This document shows positions 38,366 through 49,619 of a stretch of DNA of 64,000 bases, in pieces (within the stretch, counting starts at the first letter, position 1; every line of letters begins with the position of its first letter). Source of the stretch: Nymphaea colorata (taxonomy: Eukaryota; Streptophyta; Magnoliopsida; Nymphaeales; Nymphaeaceae); assembly GCF_008831285.2 (NCBI RefSeq), contig NC_045143.1, positions 7,695,503 through 7,759,502 on the forward strand. The letters are read 5' to 3'. The notes beneath the pieces were generated by a model that saw nothing but the letters and a program-made list of their open reading frames with translations, was not told the origin of the DNA and made no database searches. Both the position numbers and the translations under genes were made by a program.

Positions 38366-39013
38366 CTAACTTTTCTGGTTGATGGTTGGTATTTTTCTCA
38401 CTTGGACTGTCATTACATTAGACTCCATGGTAATGACATGCTTCAACGCTTTTTCTTCTTCATATTTTAAAAGTTTTGACCAATGGTGTAAAAAGGAGAA
38501 ACACAACTTCACCATGAATCGATGCGTATGACCCCATGCTATCAAAAGAACCAACATAAGAGTGACTACAACTTTCAACAAGAGAGCACAATATCTCACT
38601 GTAAGTGAAACAACGCCGCCATTCTTGGGTATAGAAGACATTGCCCTGAACACTGTGGCCACAACAACAAGAATCACGTAAGCCCTTTTCTGGGAAGCAA
38701 ATGACACAAGAAGAATGAGTACATGACACTGCAATGTCACTTTGTTTAGAACAATCCTGAACCGCTGTTTCTGGGACCAAAATTGCGGATCGATGAGAAA
38801 CCCAACTGAAACATCCCGGACTGAAGAAATGGGGAAACACACCGTAGCAAACAAACCTTTCAATCGCACGAAAGGGCGCACAACACGAAACCAAATCACC
38901 ATCACAAAAACTAAAAAACCACAGAACGAATAACACAAAAACACCATCAAGTGAGACGATATGTGATCAAAGAAAGCCCCAACAGATGAAGAAAAAGAAG
39001 ACAAACTCGCCAT
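38366..39013 (-). CDS. Array unit 18: intact hydrophobic protein, 215 aa
   Basis: Longest open copy of the array frame, type B. From the ATG at 39013 (MASLSSFSSSVGAFFDHISS) it runs 215 codons. Hydrophobic stretches lie at residues 21-43 (VFLCYSFCGFLVFVMVIWF), weakly at 52-74, at 95-125 (VLILLVSF and AYVILVVVATVF) and at 141-161 (ALLLKVVVTLMLVLLIAW). The last 40 residues are charged (KYEEEKAL...). A single-base change in the TTTTTC run near 38455 shifts the end, so the protein reads past the stop used by most copies, adding VMTVQVRKIPTINQKS. No signal peptide or known domain is recognised. The frame choice is supported by the homologue at 14561. Whether it is expressed is unknown; it may be a satellite frame left open by chance. 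Confidence 0.45.
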   Translation of the reverse strand: MASLSSFSSSVGAFFDHISSHLMVFLCYSFCGFLVFVMVIWFRVVRPFVRLKGLFATVCFPISSVRDVSVGFLIDPQFWSQKQRFRIVLNKVTLQCHVLILLVSFASQKRAYVILVVVATVFRAMSSIPKNGGVVSLTVRYCALLLKVVVTLMLVLLIAWGHTHRFMVKLCFSFLHHWSKLLKYEEEKALKHVITMESNVMTVQVRKIPTINQKS

Positions 39014-39668
39014 TACCAAAACTAAAAACAAAAGACAACAACAAATGCAAACAAGCCACAAAGAACATGATATTTACAAAGGGATTGAGACATTTTAAAA
39101 ATTTTTGATAATGTCTTGTACTTTCTAGTCTTTTTATTTTTTATGATCTTCCTTTAACGTTTTTAAAACCCTTCTTTTCCATTTTATGAAGGGTATTTGG
39201 GTCATTACATACTTATATACTTGCGTAGGAGTGCTTGCTAAAAATTTTACGTATTCTTCCTATCGATGAATGTTTGCAAGAAATTTAAGTACATTCGTAG
39301 AACGTTGTAGCGTAGTGTTCCATGAATCTAACCAAAATTTCGAAGCAAAATAATTCACTAGTAAATTATCGAAAGGAATAACAGAATGAAGGGAAGTTCG
39401 GTTTCTACTTTTCGTTCAAACTTTGTTGAGGTGACCATACTTGGAATTGTATAATGAAAAGATAAGGATTCGCCAGATACAAAAATTACCTACTTAACAC
39501 ATTAAAATATGGATTTAATGCTCAGAAACACAATCAAACATGGATTATCATTCAATTTTGTTGCTCAAGAGTAGCCACACATTCCAAAACAAAACTAAAC
39601 AAAAGAAAACAAAAGTAAACTAACTTTTCTGGTTGGTTGGTATTTTTCTCACTTGGACTGTCATTACA

Positions 39669-40265
39669 TTAGACTCCATGGTAATGACATGCTTCAACGC
39701 TTTTTTCTTCTTCATATTTTAAAAGTTTTGACCAATGGTGTAAAAAGGAGAAACACAACTCCACCATGAATCGATGCGTATGACCCCATGCTATCAAAAG
39801 AACCAACATAAGAGCGACTACAACTTTCAACAAGAGAGCACAATTTGTCACTGTAAGTGAAACAACGCCGCCATTCTTGGGTATAGAATACAATGCCCTG
39901 AACACTGTGGCTACAACAACAAGAATCACGTAAGCCCTTTTTTGGGAAGCAAAGGACACAAGAAGAATGAGTACATGACACTGCAATGTCACTTTGTTTA
40001 GAACAATCCTGAACCGCTGTTTCTGGGACCAAAATTGCTAAGCGATTAGAAACCCAACTGAAACATCCCGGACTGAAGAAATGGGAAAACACACCGTAGC
40101 AAACAAACCTTTCAATCGCACGAAAGGGCGCACAACACGAAACCAAATCACCATCACAAAAACTAAAAAACCACAGAACGAATAACACAAAAACACCATC
40201 AAGTGAGACGATAGGTGATCAAAGAAAACCCCAACAGATGAAGAAAAAGAAAACAAACTCGCCAT
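39669..40265 (-). pseudogene. Array unit 19 ORF, type B, nonsense
   Basis: TAG replaces CAG after VGFLIA (near 40038). The rest is open. Confidence 0.65.
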
Positions 40266-40924
40266 TACCAAAACTAAAAACAAAAGACAACAACAAATGC
40301 AAACAAGCCACAAAGAACATGATATTTACAGAGGGATTGAGACATTTTAAAAATTTTTGATAATGTCGTGTACTTTCTAGTCTTTTTATTTTTTATGATC
40401 TTCCTTTAACGTTTTTAAAACTCTTCTTTTCCATTTTATGAAGGGTATTTGGGTTATTAAATACTCATATACATGCGTAGGAGTGCTTGCTAAAAATTTT
40501 ACGTATTCTTCCTATCGATGAATGTTTGCTAGAAACTTAAGTACATTCGTAGAACGTTGTAGCGTAGTGTTCCATGAATCTGACCAAAATTTCGAAGCAA
40601 AATAATTCACAAGTAAATTATCGAAAGGAATAACAGAATGAAGGGAAATTCGGTTTCTACTTTTCGTTCAAACTTTGTTGAGGTGACCATACTTGGAATT
40701 GTATAATGAAAAGATAAAGATTCGCCAGATACAAAAATTACCTACTTAACACATTAAAATATGGATTTAATGCTCAGAAACACAATCAAACATGGATTAT
40801 CATTCAATTTTTGTTGCTCAAGAGTAGCCACACATTCCAAAACAAAACTAAACAAAAGAAAACAAAAGTAAACTAACTTTTCTGGTTGATGGTTGGTATT
40901 TTTCTCACTTGGACTGTCATTACA

Positions 40925-41521
40925 TTAGACTTCATGGTAATGACATGCTTCAACGCTTTCTTCTTCTTCATATTTTAAAAGTTTTGACCAATGGTGTAAA
41001 AAGGAGATACACAACTCCACCATGAATCGATGCGTATGACCCCATGCTATCAAAAGAACCAACATAAGAGTGACTACAACTTTCAACAAGAGAGCACAAT
41101 ATCTCACTGTAAGTGAAACAACGCCGCCATTCTTGGGTATAGAAGACATTGCCCTGAACACAGTGGCCACAAGAACAAGAATCACGTAAGCCTTTTTCTG
41201 GGAAGCAAAGGACACAAGAAGAATGAGTACATGACACTGCAATGTCACTTTGTTTAGAACAATCCTGAACCGCTGTTTCTGGGACCAAAATTGCTGAGCA
41301 ATTAGAAACCCAACTGAAACATCCCGGACTGAAGAAATGGGGAAACACACCGTAGCAAACAAACCTTTCAATCGCACGAAAGGGCGCACAACACGAAACC
41401 AAATCACCATCACAAAAACTAAAAAACCACAGAACTAATAACACAAAAACACCATCAAGTGAGACGATAGGTGATCAAAGAAAGCCCCAACAGATGAAGA
41501 AAAAGAAGACAAACTCGCCAT
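40925..41521 (-). pseudogene. Array unit 20 ORF, type B, nonsense
   Basis: TAG replaces TCG in the CYSFC motif (41435-41437), shared with unit 22. It is otherwise open to ACHYHEV. Confidence 0.65.
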
Positions 41522-42180
41522 TACCAAAACTAAAAACAAAAGACAACAACAAATGCAAACAAGCCACAAAGAACATGACATTTACAGAGGGATTGAGACA
41601 TTTTAAAAATTTTTGATAATGTCCTGTACTTTCTAGTCTTTTTATTTTTTATGATCTTCCTTTAACGTTTTTAAAACCCTTCTTTTCCATTTTATGAAGG
41701 GTATTTGGGTCATTACATACTCATATACATGCGTAGGAGTGCTTGCTAAAAATTTTACGTATTCTTCCTATCGATGAATGTTTGCTAGAAACTTAAGTAC
41801 ATTCGTAGAACGTTGTAGCGTAGTGTTCCATGAATCTGACCAAAATTTCGAAGCAAAATAATTCACTAGTAAATTATCGAAAGGAATAACAGAATGAAGG
41901 GAAGTTCGGTTTCTACTTTTCGTTCAAACTTTGTTGAGGTGACCATACTTGGAATTGTATAATGAAAAGATAAAGATTCGCCAGATACAAAAATTACCTA
42001 CTTAACACATCAAAATATGGATTTAATGCTCAGAAACACAATCAAACATGAATTATCATTCAATTTTTGTTGCTCAAGAGTAGCCACACATTCCAAAACA
42101 AAACTAAACAAAAGAAAACAAAAGTAAACTAACTTTTCTGGTTGATGGTTGGTATTTTTCTCACTTGGACTGTCATTACA

Positions 42181-42777
42181 TTAGACTCCATGGTAATGAC
42201 ATGCTTCAACGCTTTTTTCTTCTTCATATTTTAAAAGTTTTGACCAATGGTGTAAAAAGGAGAAACACAACTCCACCATGAATCGATGCGTATGACCCCT
42301 TGCTATCAAAAGAACCAACATAAGAGTGACTACAACTTTCAACAAGAGAGCACAATATCTCACTGTAAGTGAAACAACGCCGCCATTCTTGGGTATAGAA
42401 GACATTGCCCTGAACACAGTGACCACAAGAACAAGAATCACGTAAGCCTTTTTCTGGGAAGCAAAGGACACAAGAAGAATGAGTACATGACACTGCAATG
42501 TCACTTTGTTTAGAACAATCCTGAACCGCTGTTTCTGGGACCAAAATTGCTGAGCGATTAGAAACCCAACTGAAACATCCCGGACTAAAGAAATGGGGAA
42601 ACACACCGTAGCAAACAAACCTTTCAATCGCACGAAAGGGCGCACAACACGAAACCAAATCACCATCACAAAAACTAAAAAACCACAGAACGAATAACAC
42701 AAAAACACCATCAAGTGAGACGATAGGTGATCAAAGAAAGCCCTAACAGATGAAGAAAAAGAAGACAAACTCGCCAT
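42181..42777 (-). CDS. Array unit 21: intact hydrophobic protein, 198 aa
   Basis: Type B copy open from the ATG at 42777 to the TAA at 42181, ending KSVEACHYHGV. This is probably the unshifted C-terminus, since type A copies end in the same place (ACHYHEV). Private differences from unit 18 include RAFFDHLSS near the N-terminus and ARGHTH after the last hydrophobic segment. The neighbouring units 20 and 22 carry a TAG that this copy lacks. Confidence 0.45.
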   Translation of the reverse strand: MASLSSFSSSVRAFFDHLSSHLMVFLCYSFCGFLVFVMVIWFRVVRPFVRLKGLFATVCFPISLVRDVSVGFLIAQQFWSQKQRFRIVLNKVTLQCHVLILLVSFASQKKAYVILVLVVTVFRAMSSIPKNGGVVSLTVRYCALLLKVVVTLMLVLLIARGHTHRFMVELCFSFLHHWSKLLKYEEEKSVEACHYHGV

Positions 42778-43436
42778 TACCAAAACTAAAAACAAAAGAC
42801 AACAACAAATTCAAACAAGCCACAAAGAACATGATATTTACAGAGGGATTGAGACATTTTAAAAATTTTTGATAATGTCGTGTACTTTCTAGTCTTTTTA
42901 TTTTTTATGATCTTCCTTTAAGGTTTTTAAAACCCTTCTTTTCTATTTTATGAAGGGTATTTGGGTCATTACATACTCATATACATGCGTAGGAGTGCTT
43001 GCTAAAAATTTTACGTATTCTTCCTATCGATGAATGTTTGCTAGAAACTTAAGTACATTCGTAGAACGTTGTAGCGTAGTATTCCATGAATCTGACCAAA
43101 ATTTCGAAGCAAAATAATTCACTAGTAAATTATCGAAAGGAATAACAGAATGAAGGGAAGTTCGGTTTCTACTTTTCGTTCAAACTTTGTTGAGGTGACC
43201 ATACTTGGAATTGTATAATGAAAAGATAAGGATTCGCCAGATACAAAAATTACCTACTTAACACATTAAAATATGGATTTAATGCTCAGAAACACAATCA
43301 AACATGGATTATCATTCAATTTTTGTTGCTCAAGAGTAGCCACACATTCCAAAACAAAACTAAACAAAAGAAAACAAAAGTAAACTAACTTTTCTGGTTG
43401 ATGGTTGGTATTTTTCTCACTTGGACTGTCATTACA

Positions 43437-44033
43437 TTAGACTTCATGGTCATGACATGCTTCAACGCTTTCTTCTTCTTCCTATTTTAAAAGTTTTAAC
43501 CAATGGTGTAAAAAGGAGAAACACAACTCCACCATGAATCGATGCGTATGACCCCATGCTATCAAAAGAACCAACATAAGAGTGACTACAACTTTCAACA
43601 AGAGAGCACAATATCTCACTGTAAGTGAAACAACGCCGCCATTCTTGGGTATAGAAGACATTGCCCTGAACACAGTGGCCACAAGAACAAGAATCACGTA
43701 AGCCTTTTTCTGGGAAGCAAAGGACACAAGAAGAATGAGTACATGACACTACAATGTCACTTTGTTTAGAACAATCCTGAACCGCTGTTTCTGGGACCAA
43801 AATTGCTGAGCAATTAGAAACCCAACTGAAACATCCCGGACTGAAGAAATGGGGAAACACACCGTAGCAAACAAACCTTTCAATCGCACGAAAGGGCGCA
43901 CAACACGAAACCAAATCACCATCACTAAAACTAAAAAACCACAGAACTAATAACACAAAAACACCATCAAGTGAGACGATAGGTGATCAAAGAAAGCCCC
44001 AACAGATGAAAAAAAAGAAGACAAACTCGCCAT
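43437..44033 (-). pseudogene. Array unit 22 ORF, type B, nonsense (last unit)
   Basis: Same TAG as unit 20 (43947-43949), plus private changes near the array edge such as CCTATTTT at 43481. The spacer following it is cut off at 44069. Confidence 0.65.
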
Positions 44034-44069
44034 TACCAAAACTAAAACCAAAAGACAACAACAAATGCA

Positions 44070-46124
44070 TAAGTAGGTCTTCCTATGGCTCAAAGTAAGC
44101 CAAAACATTGGAGGTATAAAGGTACGAGCTTAACGGTTTAACATCAAAGACGGTTTTCCCTATGTAAATATTAAAAATAAAAAATCACACAAAAAAAACT
44201 CGGACTTGTATGTCAGATTCCGTGACGAACCAGTGTCATAAAATCGGTGATCGGTGGCAAGCCAATTCAATTTTCTGGCTCGTTCAAGAGTGCCACGTGC
44301 CTTTTTTGTTGTTTTTAGAATGTTTAAATACCTTTTTATTTTAATTAGTTTGGTTTACTGTGCAATTTATTTTTTCACAAACTAAATATATTTTAATATT
44401 TTGCAAATCCACAACTGGCTCAACTAAATTGTTAAATCGACGGATTCATTGATTGAATCGGCTGCTCGCCATAAACGATTTAAGACCAATTTTATGATTT
44501 TTCTTGCTGAGGGCGCCTTTGGTGTTTTTGGAGATTTTACCATATAGAAAGGGTCATTCGCAGAGAACTTGTTTGTGGATGACTGCAACCGTGTTTGAAG
44601 GGGAGAGGCACATCAAAGGAAAAAAATGTTCCATCAAACACCCCTAAAATATAGCTTTTGGAGAGATCTCATTGTGAGCATGTTCTTTTTAGTTCTTTTC
44701 CTTAATTTTGTATTTTTCTTACTTCTTCAAATTTCTTTTAAAATTTTGACCACAGATGTGATCTGCATAATTGATTAATTTGTTTAACGACAAGCCTCTA
44801 TATCATTTTAGTACATTGATATGCAGGAATTTCAAATATCAACAGGTCACAATTATTCATGTTTACAAGTCCTTCAAAATTGACATAGAAAAACACAAAT
44901 CAAAGAGTTTATTCCAACACCAAAAAGCAGGGATGTCAATAAATCGGATTCCAACCAGATATGCTAACCTAATCTACTTTTTTGGATATTCACCTACTCA
45001 AATTTGAATACAAACAAAGAGAAATCATATCTAAATCTAAATCTGATTTCACGAATCAATTTGAATCTGACTTTTACATTCATATCTAAATCCAAATCTG
45101 AATGTTGGACCTATTTTCAAAATGTAAGAATATTGAATATAAGATATTTATTTAAAACTAAATTCAATCTTAATCATATTTATATATATCTGAATCTGAT
45201 GGGATGTCAATCAGAATGTTCCATACTTGATGGACAATAGGAGAAGCCTACGTACGCATCTTAGGCCCCTCAGAAGACGCAAGAAAATGTTCTCCATTGA
45301 TCAAAATCATCGCAAGTGCATGGTGCCAGTTAGTTAGTAGAGGATATGTATTAGATTACTCATTTTTTATGTCAATATATGTTCTTTAAAGACGTAGCTC
45401 TAAACTTGGGCAGTGAATAATTCAAACTCATTTTACGCAAGTTCAATTGCTAGTTTAATAGACAAACAACGACAAATATAACAAACAAAAAAATCATACT
45501 ATTTCAGGGGCATTTCAAGGGACCGAGACAAATGAGTCGTATAAACACAATGCGTGTGTGTGTGTCTGCGCTCGAGGAACCATTATAACTATTGCTACTT
45601 GAGTAGATTTGAGCAGCAAATTCTTGTGGAATAGCAAAAAGATCAGAGAGAACGAGAGAGAGGAAGAGGGAACAGGCATACTCCGCCTGCCACACAGTAG
45701 CCAAGAATTATTTTTAAGTGCTTCATGAATGGCATTTTCTACCATCATATACAGCACATTAAACAAAGAATGCAGTTGAACCGCTTTTAAGCAACCTGTG
45801 AACTAAACATCCCTATAATTGGAGCTTTCAAATTCCGTGTACCAACATGAAGGAAAAAAAAAGATGCCATGGTGGGAATTACTGGTTTTCATATTTCAGA
45901 ATTAAACATATCGGAGATGAGAAGAAGATGTTCAACTTCAGCTCTGATACATGAGATCTTAAAGTAAGACAAGGCAGCTTAAGCAACAAACTGAAATCTT
46001 TGGAGCTCTGCTCAATGACAGTGGGAATCAACATCATAGAACAACTACTGTGGGGAAAATCATCAACAGCCGAAGCAGAGAAAGCCAAGTGCATGGAGTG
46101 GCCAGAAATCACAGAATCATACTC
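44070..46124. other. Intergenic stretch, no gene seen
   Basis: Starts with a break from array to unique sequence. At 44515-44650 weak inverted ends (GGGCGCCTTTGGTG and CATCAAACACCCC) resemble small hAT-type elements. At 45030-45200 AAATCTGAAT-like words recur. A short GT and GA tract lies at 45555-45665. No coding frame is convincing. Confidence 0.5.
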
Positions 46125-48732
46125 TTACTTCAACTTGTCAAAATTTGCCTGAGTATTTCTCCTTGCACACTCTAGGATCGTCTTGTCAGCAACGATGAAG
46201 TAGGCAGCAATTGCGGCTGTTCAAGGAAAGAGATTTGAAACACATAAGAAATGTTTGCACCCTTTTCTAGAAGAATTAAATCATTAAAGGATAGAAACTT
46301 AAAATTTGAAAAAAGGAAAAAATTGCTGTGATAGTACGAAAATAACAGAATTGCTATTCAGAATCAAACTAGTCGAGGTATTCAGTAAGCACTTCACTAT
46401 TTGGGCAGCCTAAGAACGAGAGATCAAACTAACAACAAGCCTCAAGGTTAGGGGAATAGATGATTCAAGATATTCTCATCATAAAAAGTACAGGTTTTAC
46501 AAGTTGAATGACGTAAACAAAATTATAATTAGCATGAGATCTCATATTAAACTTCCATGCTGCCAGTTCCACATGACCAAGATACTGCAAAGGATGCATA
46601 TGGATATGGTAACATCAAGTGGTAAGAGAAACAAGAACATTCCACACAATTGAGTGGACTACAAACATTTTCTGCGTTCTGCACTTCAAGTTATAAACCA
46701 TTATCATCCTCATGATTATCATGAAGCCTTTACCCACAAGACCTTAGTACCCCTACTCGCCACTCGGTTTTTCTCAGGGCAAACTAGAGGGCGAGGACGA
46801 CCCATCTTTTCTGGGGGGAGGGTGGCTACTTATCACATCCGGTCTGCTGGCAGGCGGCGATTCCATGGCCCTACCTACAAATAGTAGGCGAAGCAATGGC
46901 CATTCCATAAAGCATTAATAGTGAAATAGTAGTGCTTGTAAAGTCTTGCCCTAATACCAATTGATGCAAGAAAGATCAAGATTAACGGATCCTAATCCAA
47001 CTGCATTCACGACTAAGCTAAAACTATGCTTAACACTAATTAAAACTTATGAAAGGAAAACAACAAACAACTACTTCTTCAACCAAATGACAAAACTAAA
47101 TGGAAGACAAAGAAAACTATGAAAGAGCTTCCATTTCATTTCTTTCAACTTCAACCTCCGCAAAATGAACCATCCCTTTATATAGAGAAAGGGATGAGTT
47201 GCGGATCTGGATCCATTTACAAGTACTAACAACTAACTAGATTCAGTTACATAAAATATGGATCTAGTTTATAGATATTTACATTCAGAATCAGCACTAA
47301 GGTCCAAATAACCAAACAAAATCTAAACATAAGTAGGAACTCAAACAAACTGTTAAATCAAATTATATTCCAAAATAAGTTGGATCCGAATCTATCTATC
47401 TACTTCACGTTCTGCATCACATTTGCACCACACAGACGTCACAGTCTAAGTCAATTCCTAAGTAGCAAGAAATAGAAAAGGATGCAAGTTTTTGAACGTA
47501 TATACAGCAAGCACATACACACAAAGTCACATTCAGACAAAATATTCACATGAATCCCGCAAAAGAAAAAAAAAATCATGCCAACGATGGTCAATATTAT
47601 TGGATCAAAATGGCTGTGTTCAATTTGTTGGACTTCTTGAAAAATTAGTCCCTAGGTTACCTGAAGATATAATTAAAGCCTGTGCCGTGTAATTGAGATT
47701 CGCCTTTGCCCATGGAATGACACGAACACCAACCAGCTGCCAAACAATAAAATTGATTAACACGAAAAGACAAACTAACATGACAACGACTTAATGCTGG
47801 AAAAACACACCGACAGGCATAAATATTAATATGATGGGAACATAGAAGCACAATCATTTGGTTCTTGGAAATTTTGAAGCAAGGAACGACCTAAACTCCT
47901 TCGTAAACTTAGACAGAAAGTTTGAATGATATTTGATTAAAGCATTCGAGTTCAGGCTCCATTCAGCAAGCAAACGAGAAGCGGAAAAGGAAGAGGAAAC
48001 ATCCTGTAGTATGCTTCAAAAATAAGATAACGCAGCATGTGCAGATGGACGACTTCATCCAGAAATTTGGAAGGTAGAAAATAGCATAGCCCCAGCTTGC
48101 CCCGTTGAGTCTAAAGGCACCCAAACTGTGTTCAGAAAAAAGCAAAACAAAAAGATAACTAGGTTTTTCGGACTGCCAATGAGCTCGTCTCACAATTTCA
48201 GGAAAACAAAAATGTGGACAAACGATCCCAGAGGAGCCTATCGTCTATCGAAGAAGAAAATTGACCAAAGATAACATAAAAAGCAGCCTGCCCACTTCTC
48301 CAAACAAAGGGAAAGTCAACTACAGATCGAGAAAAACAAGAACAATCACCACAAAATCATCTCACTCGTCTATGAAAATGTTCTAAAAGAAACCCTGAAA
48401 AGCACAAAAAAAGGCGACAATTACCGTTGGAACGGCGCTAGCCGCACCAGCAATCGCTGCTGCCTTCAGTCCTGCCCAAACCCCCTCTGCACAAACACCC
48501 AGGAACAAGAACTCCCGTAAAAGTGAAAATTTGTAGCATATACCATTGACAACAAAACCAGCGCGAGAGAGAGAGAGTAGTCAACTGAAGTACCCTCTGT
48601 GCATTGCTTAGTGTTGAAAGCCCTCTGTTGCTCAAAACTAAGTCGTGGTTTCTCAGCAGGAGATGGGATCAGCAAGGATTCTCTTCTAGCCCTCCAAGAC
48701 TTGCTCAGTTCCGAGGGAATGCTACCCGTCAT
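46125..48732 (-). CDS. ENOD93: Early nodulin-93-like small membrane protein
   Basis: Exons 48594..48732, 48425..48486, 47661..47736 and 46125..46216 join in frame with GT-AG borders to give 122 residues. The protein starts MTGSIPSELSKSWRARRESL. Its core holds the family block ASAVPTLVGVRVIPWAKANL, then NYTAQALIISSAAIAAYFIV and ADKTILECARR, typical of plant ENOD93 proteins. Hydrophobic stretches at about 48-72 and 85-103 suggest two membrane helices. The family is induced in legume nodules and by nitrogen supply in rice, and has been placed in mitochondria; the role here is inferred from that. Intron 3 (46217-47660) carries an LTR-type insertion. A (GA)n tract (minus strand) sits about 25 nt before the ATG. 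Confidence 0.92.
46962..47419 (-). mobile_element. LTR of a retrotransposon, with 5' internal part
   Basis: On the minus strand the 458-bp segment begins TGATGCAGAACG and ends TTTCTTGCATCA, so its ends form the inverted pair TGATGCA/TGCATCA. A TATATAAAGGG promoter-like word lies inside (plus 47173-47185). Directly after it, ATTGGTATTAGGGC resembles the initiator-Met tRNA primer site (TGGTATCAGAGC). The following 300 bp (to about 46660) may be leader and gag remnant. No second LTR is seen, so it is a truncated element, Copia- or TRIM-like, inside the ENOD93 intron. Confidence 0.65.
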
Positions 48733-48753
48733 CTCTCCTCCAGCAGATCCCCT

Positions 48754-48756
<3 letters not shown>

Positions 48757-48790
<34 letters not shown>
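48757..48790. repeat. (CT)n microsatellite in the ENOD93 leader
   Basis: Pure CT run on the plus strand, GA on the transcribed strand, ending about 25 nt upstream of the ENOD93 ATG. GA/CT repeats near plant promoters can bind BPC-type GAGA factors; that role is inference. Confidence 0.9.
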
Positions 48791-48792
<2 letters not shown>

Positions 48793-48799
48793 TGCGGGG

Positions 48800-49500
48800 C
48801 TTTGTTACATTTACAGAGTTTTATTACATGTCTATGAGATGGTCTTACAGTCAGACCCACATGGGCTTCATCCGCTAAGACAACTTGAATGACCATTATG
48901 TCCCCTTCATGTAGTAGTTCAAATCATCGACAATTTCCGCTACTTCCGGCGCCCAATCGTATTTATGCTTTCGTCCGTCAAGCGTCAACGTTTCTCCGAC
49001 AACCCGTTCACACGCCTTTGGCCTTATCTAAACAGGATCTTTTCCTAGATATTCGGCTCAGTAGAAAACAAAAGAAAAATAAAAAAATAAAAACAAAAGA
49101 ACATGAAAATGAAAGATCTCAATTCTCCAAATTATACGCATACGTATGACTGAATGATTCATAAAGTTGAGATAAAAAAAAAATTTGACGTTGTTCTTAT
49201 TAAATCTGGGGTTAAGGAGATCATTAAAAGGATCATTTGGGCCAAGGAAACGCTGGACAAGCCCATAAATCAAAGTTCTTATATTGAGTTGAGTTGTTAT
49301 TTGTTGTTCTTCGGCAATTATGTTGAGCTGAGTTGTTTATTTGTTTTTATCTGGCAATTGTGCAAGTGAGGACCAATCTGGGTGGGTGGAGAATGTTCAA
49401 CGTGTTAAGTCCTCAATCAAAATAGTAGTTTGAGTTGACGATTAAACTTTACTAGTTTACTAGTTCAGGTCTCGGTCGTTTGGCCCAATATGTAGAGTCG
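48800..49500. other. Intergenic stretch, no gene seen
   Basis: Upstream region of the ENOD93-like gene. Repeated words such as GTTGAGTTGAG occur at 49285-49335. No gene or clear element is seen. Confidence 0.5.
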
Positions 49501-49502
49501 TC

Positions 49503-49564
<62 letters not shown>
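49503..49564. repeat. (AT)n microsatellite
   Basis: About 30 AT units, lying about 60 bp beyond the 3' end of the LINE fragment. Confidence 0.95.
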
Positions 49565-49566
<2 letters not shown>

Positions 49567-49619
49567 AAATAATAATCAATGCATATCATTCTTCCATGAG
49601 GAGGGCTTTCTCAAGCTCC

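Larger units (their letters stand above)
16345..44069. repeat. 27.7-kb tandem array, about 22 copies of a 1.25-kb unit
   Basis: The landmark TGATATTTACAGAGGGATTG (TGACATTT in the 21st) starts at 16521, 17777, 19033, 20289, 21545, 22802, 24048, 25303, 26558, 27808, 29061, 30312, 31562, 32808, 34060, 35313, 36564, 37813, 39068, 40320, 41576 and 42832. The 21 intervals are 1246-1257 bp, mean 1253. All units are head to tail. Each has a minus-strand frame for a hydrophobic protein (about 650 bp), its 3' flank with a T-rich tract, and a very constant core of about 380 bp (GGGTATTTGGGTCATTACAT through ATTCGCCAGATAC). Two sequence types, A and B, are mixed mosaically. The array opens at CAAATCACCATC and closes at ACAAATGCA, so the partial ends add up to about one unit. 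Confidence 0.98.

Noticed and set aside
16345-44069. CRISPR array, rDNA spacer or centromeric short satellite
   Set aside because: The unit is 1.25 kb with no short spacers, no rRNA sequence is present, and the array lies among genes; the unit size is also far above typical plant centromeric monomers.
44515-44650. Small hAT-like element
   Set aside because: The inverted ends match only partly and no target duplication could be placed.
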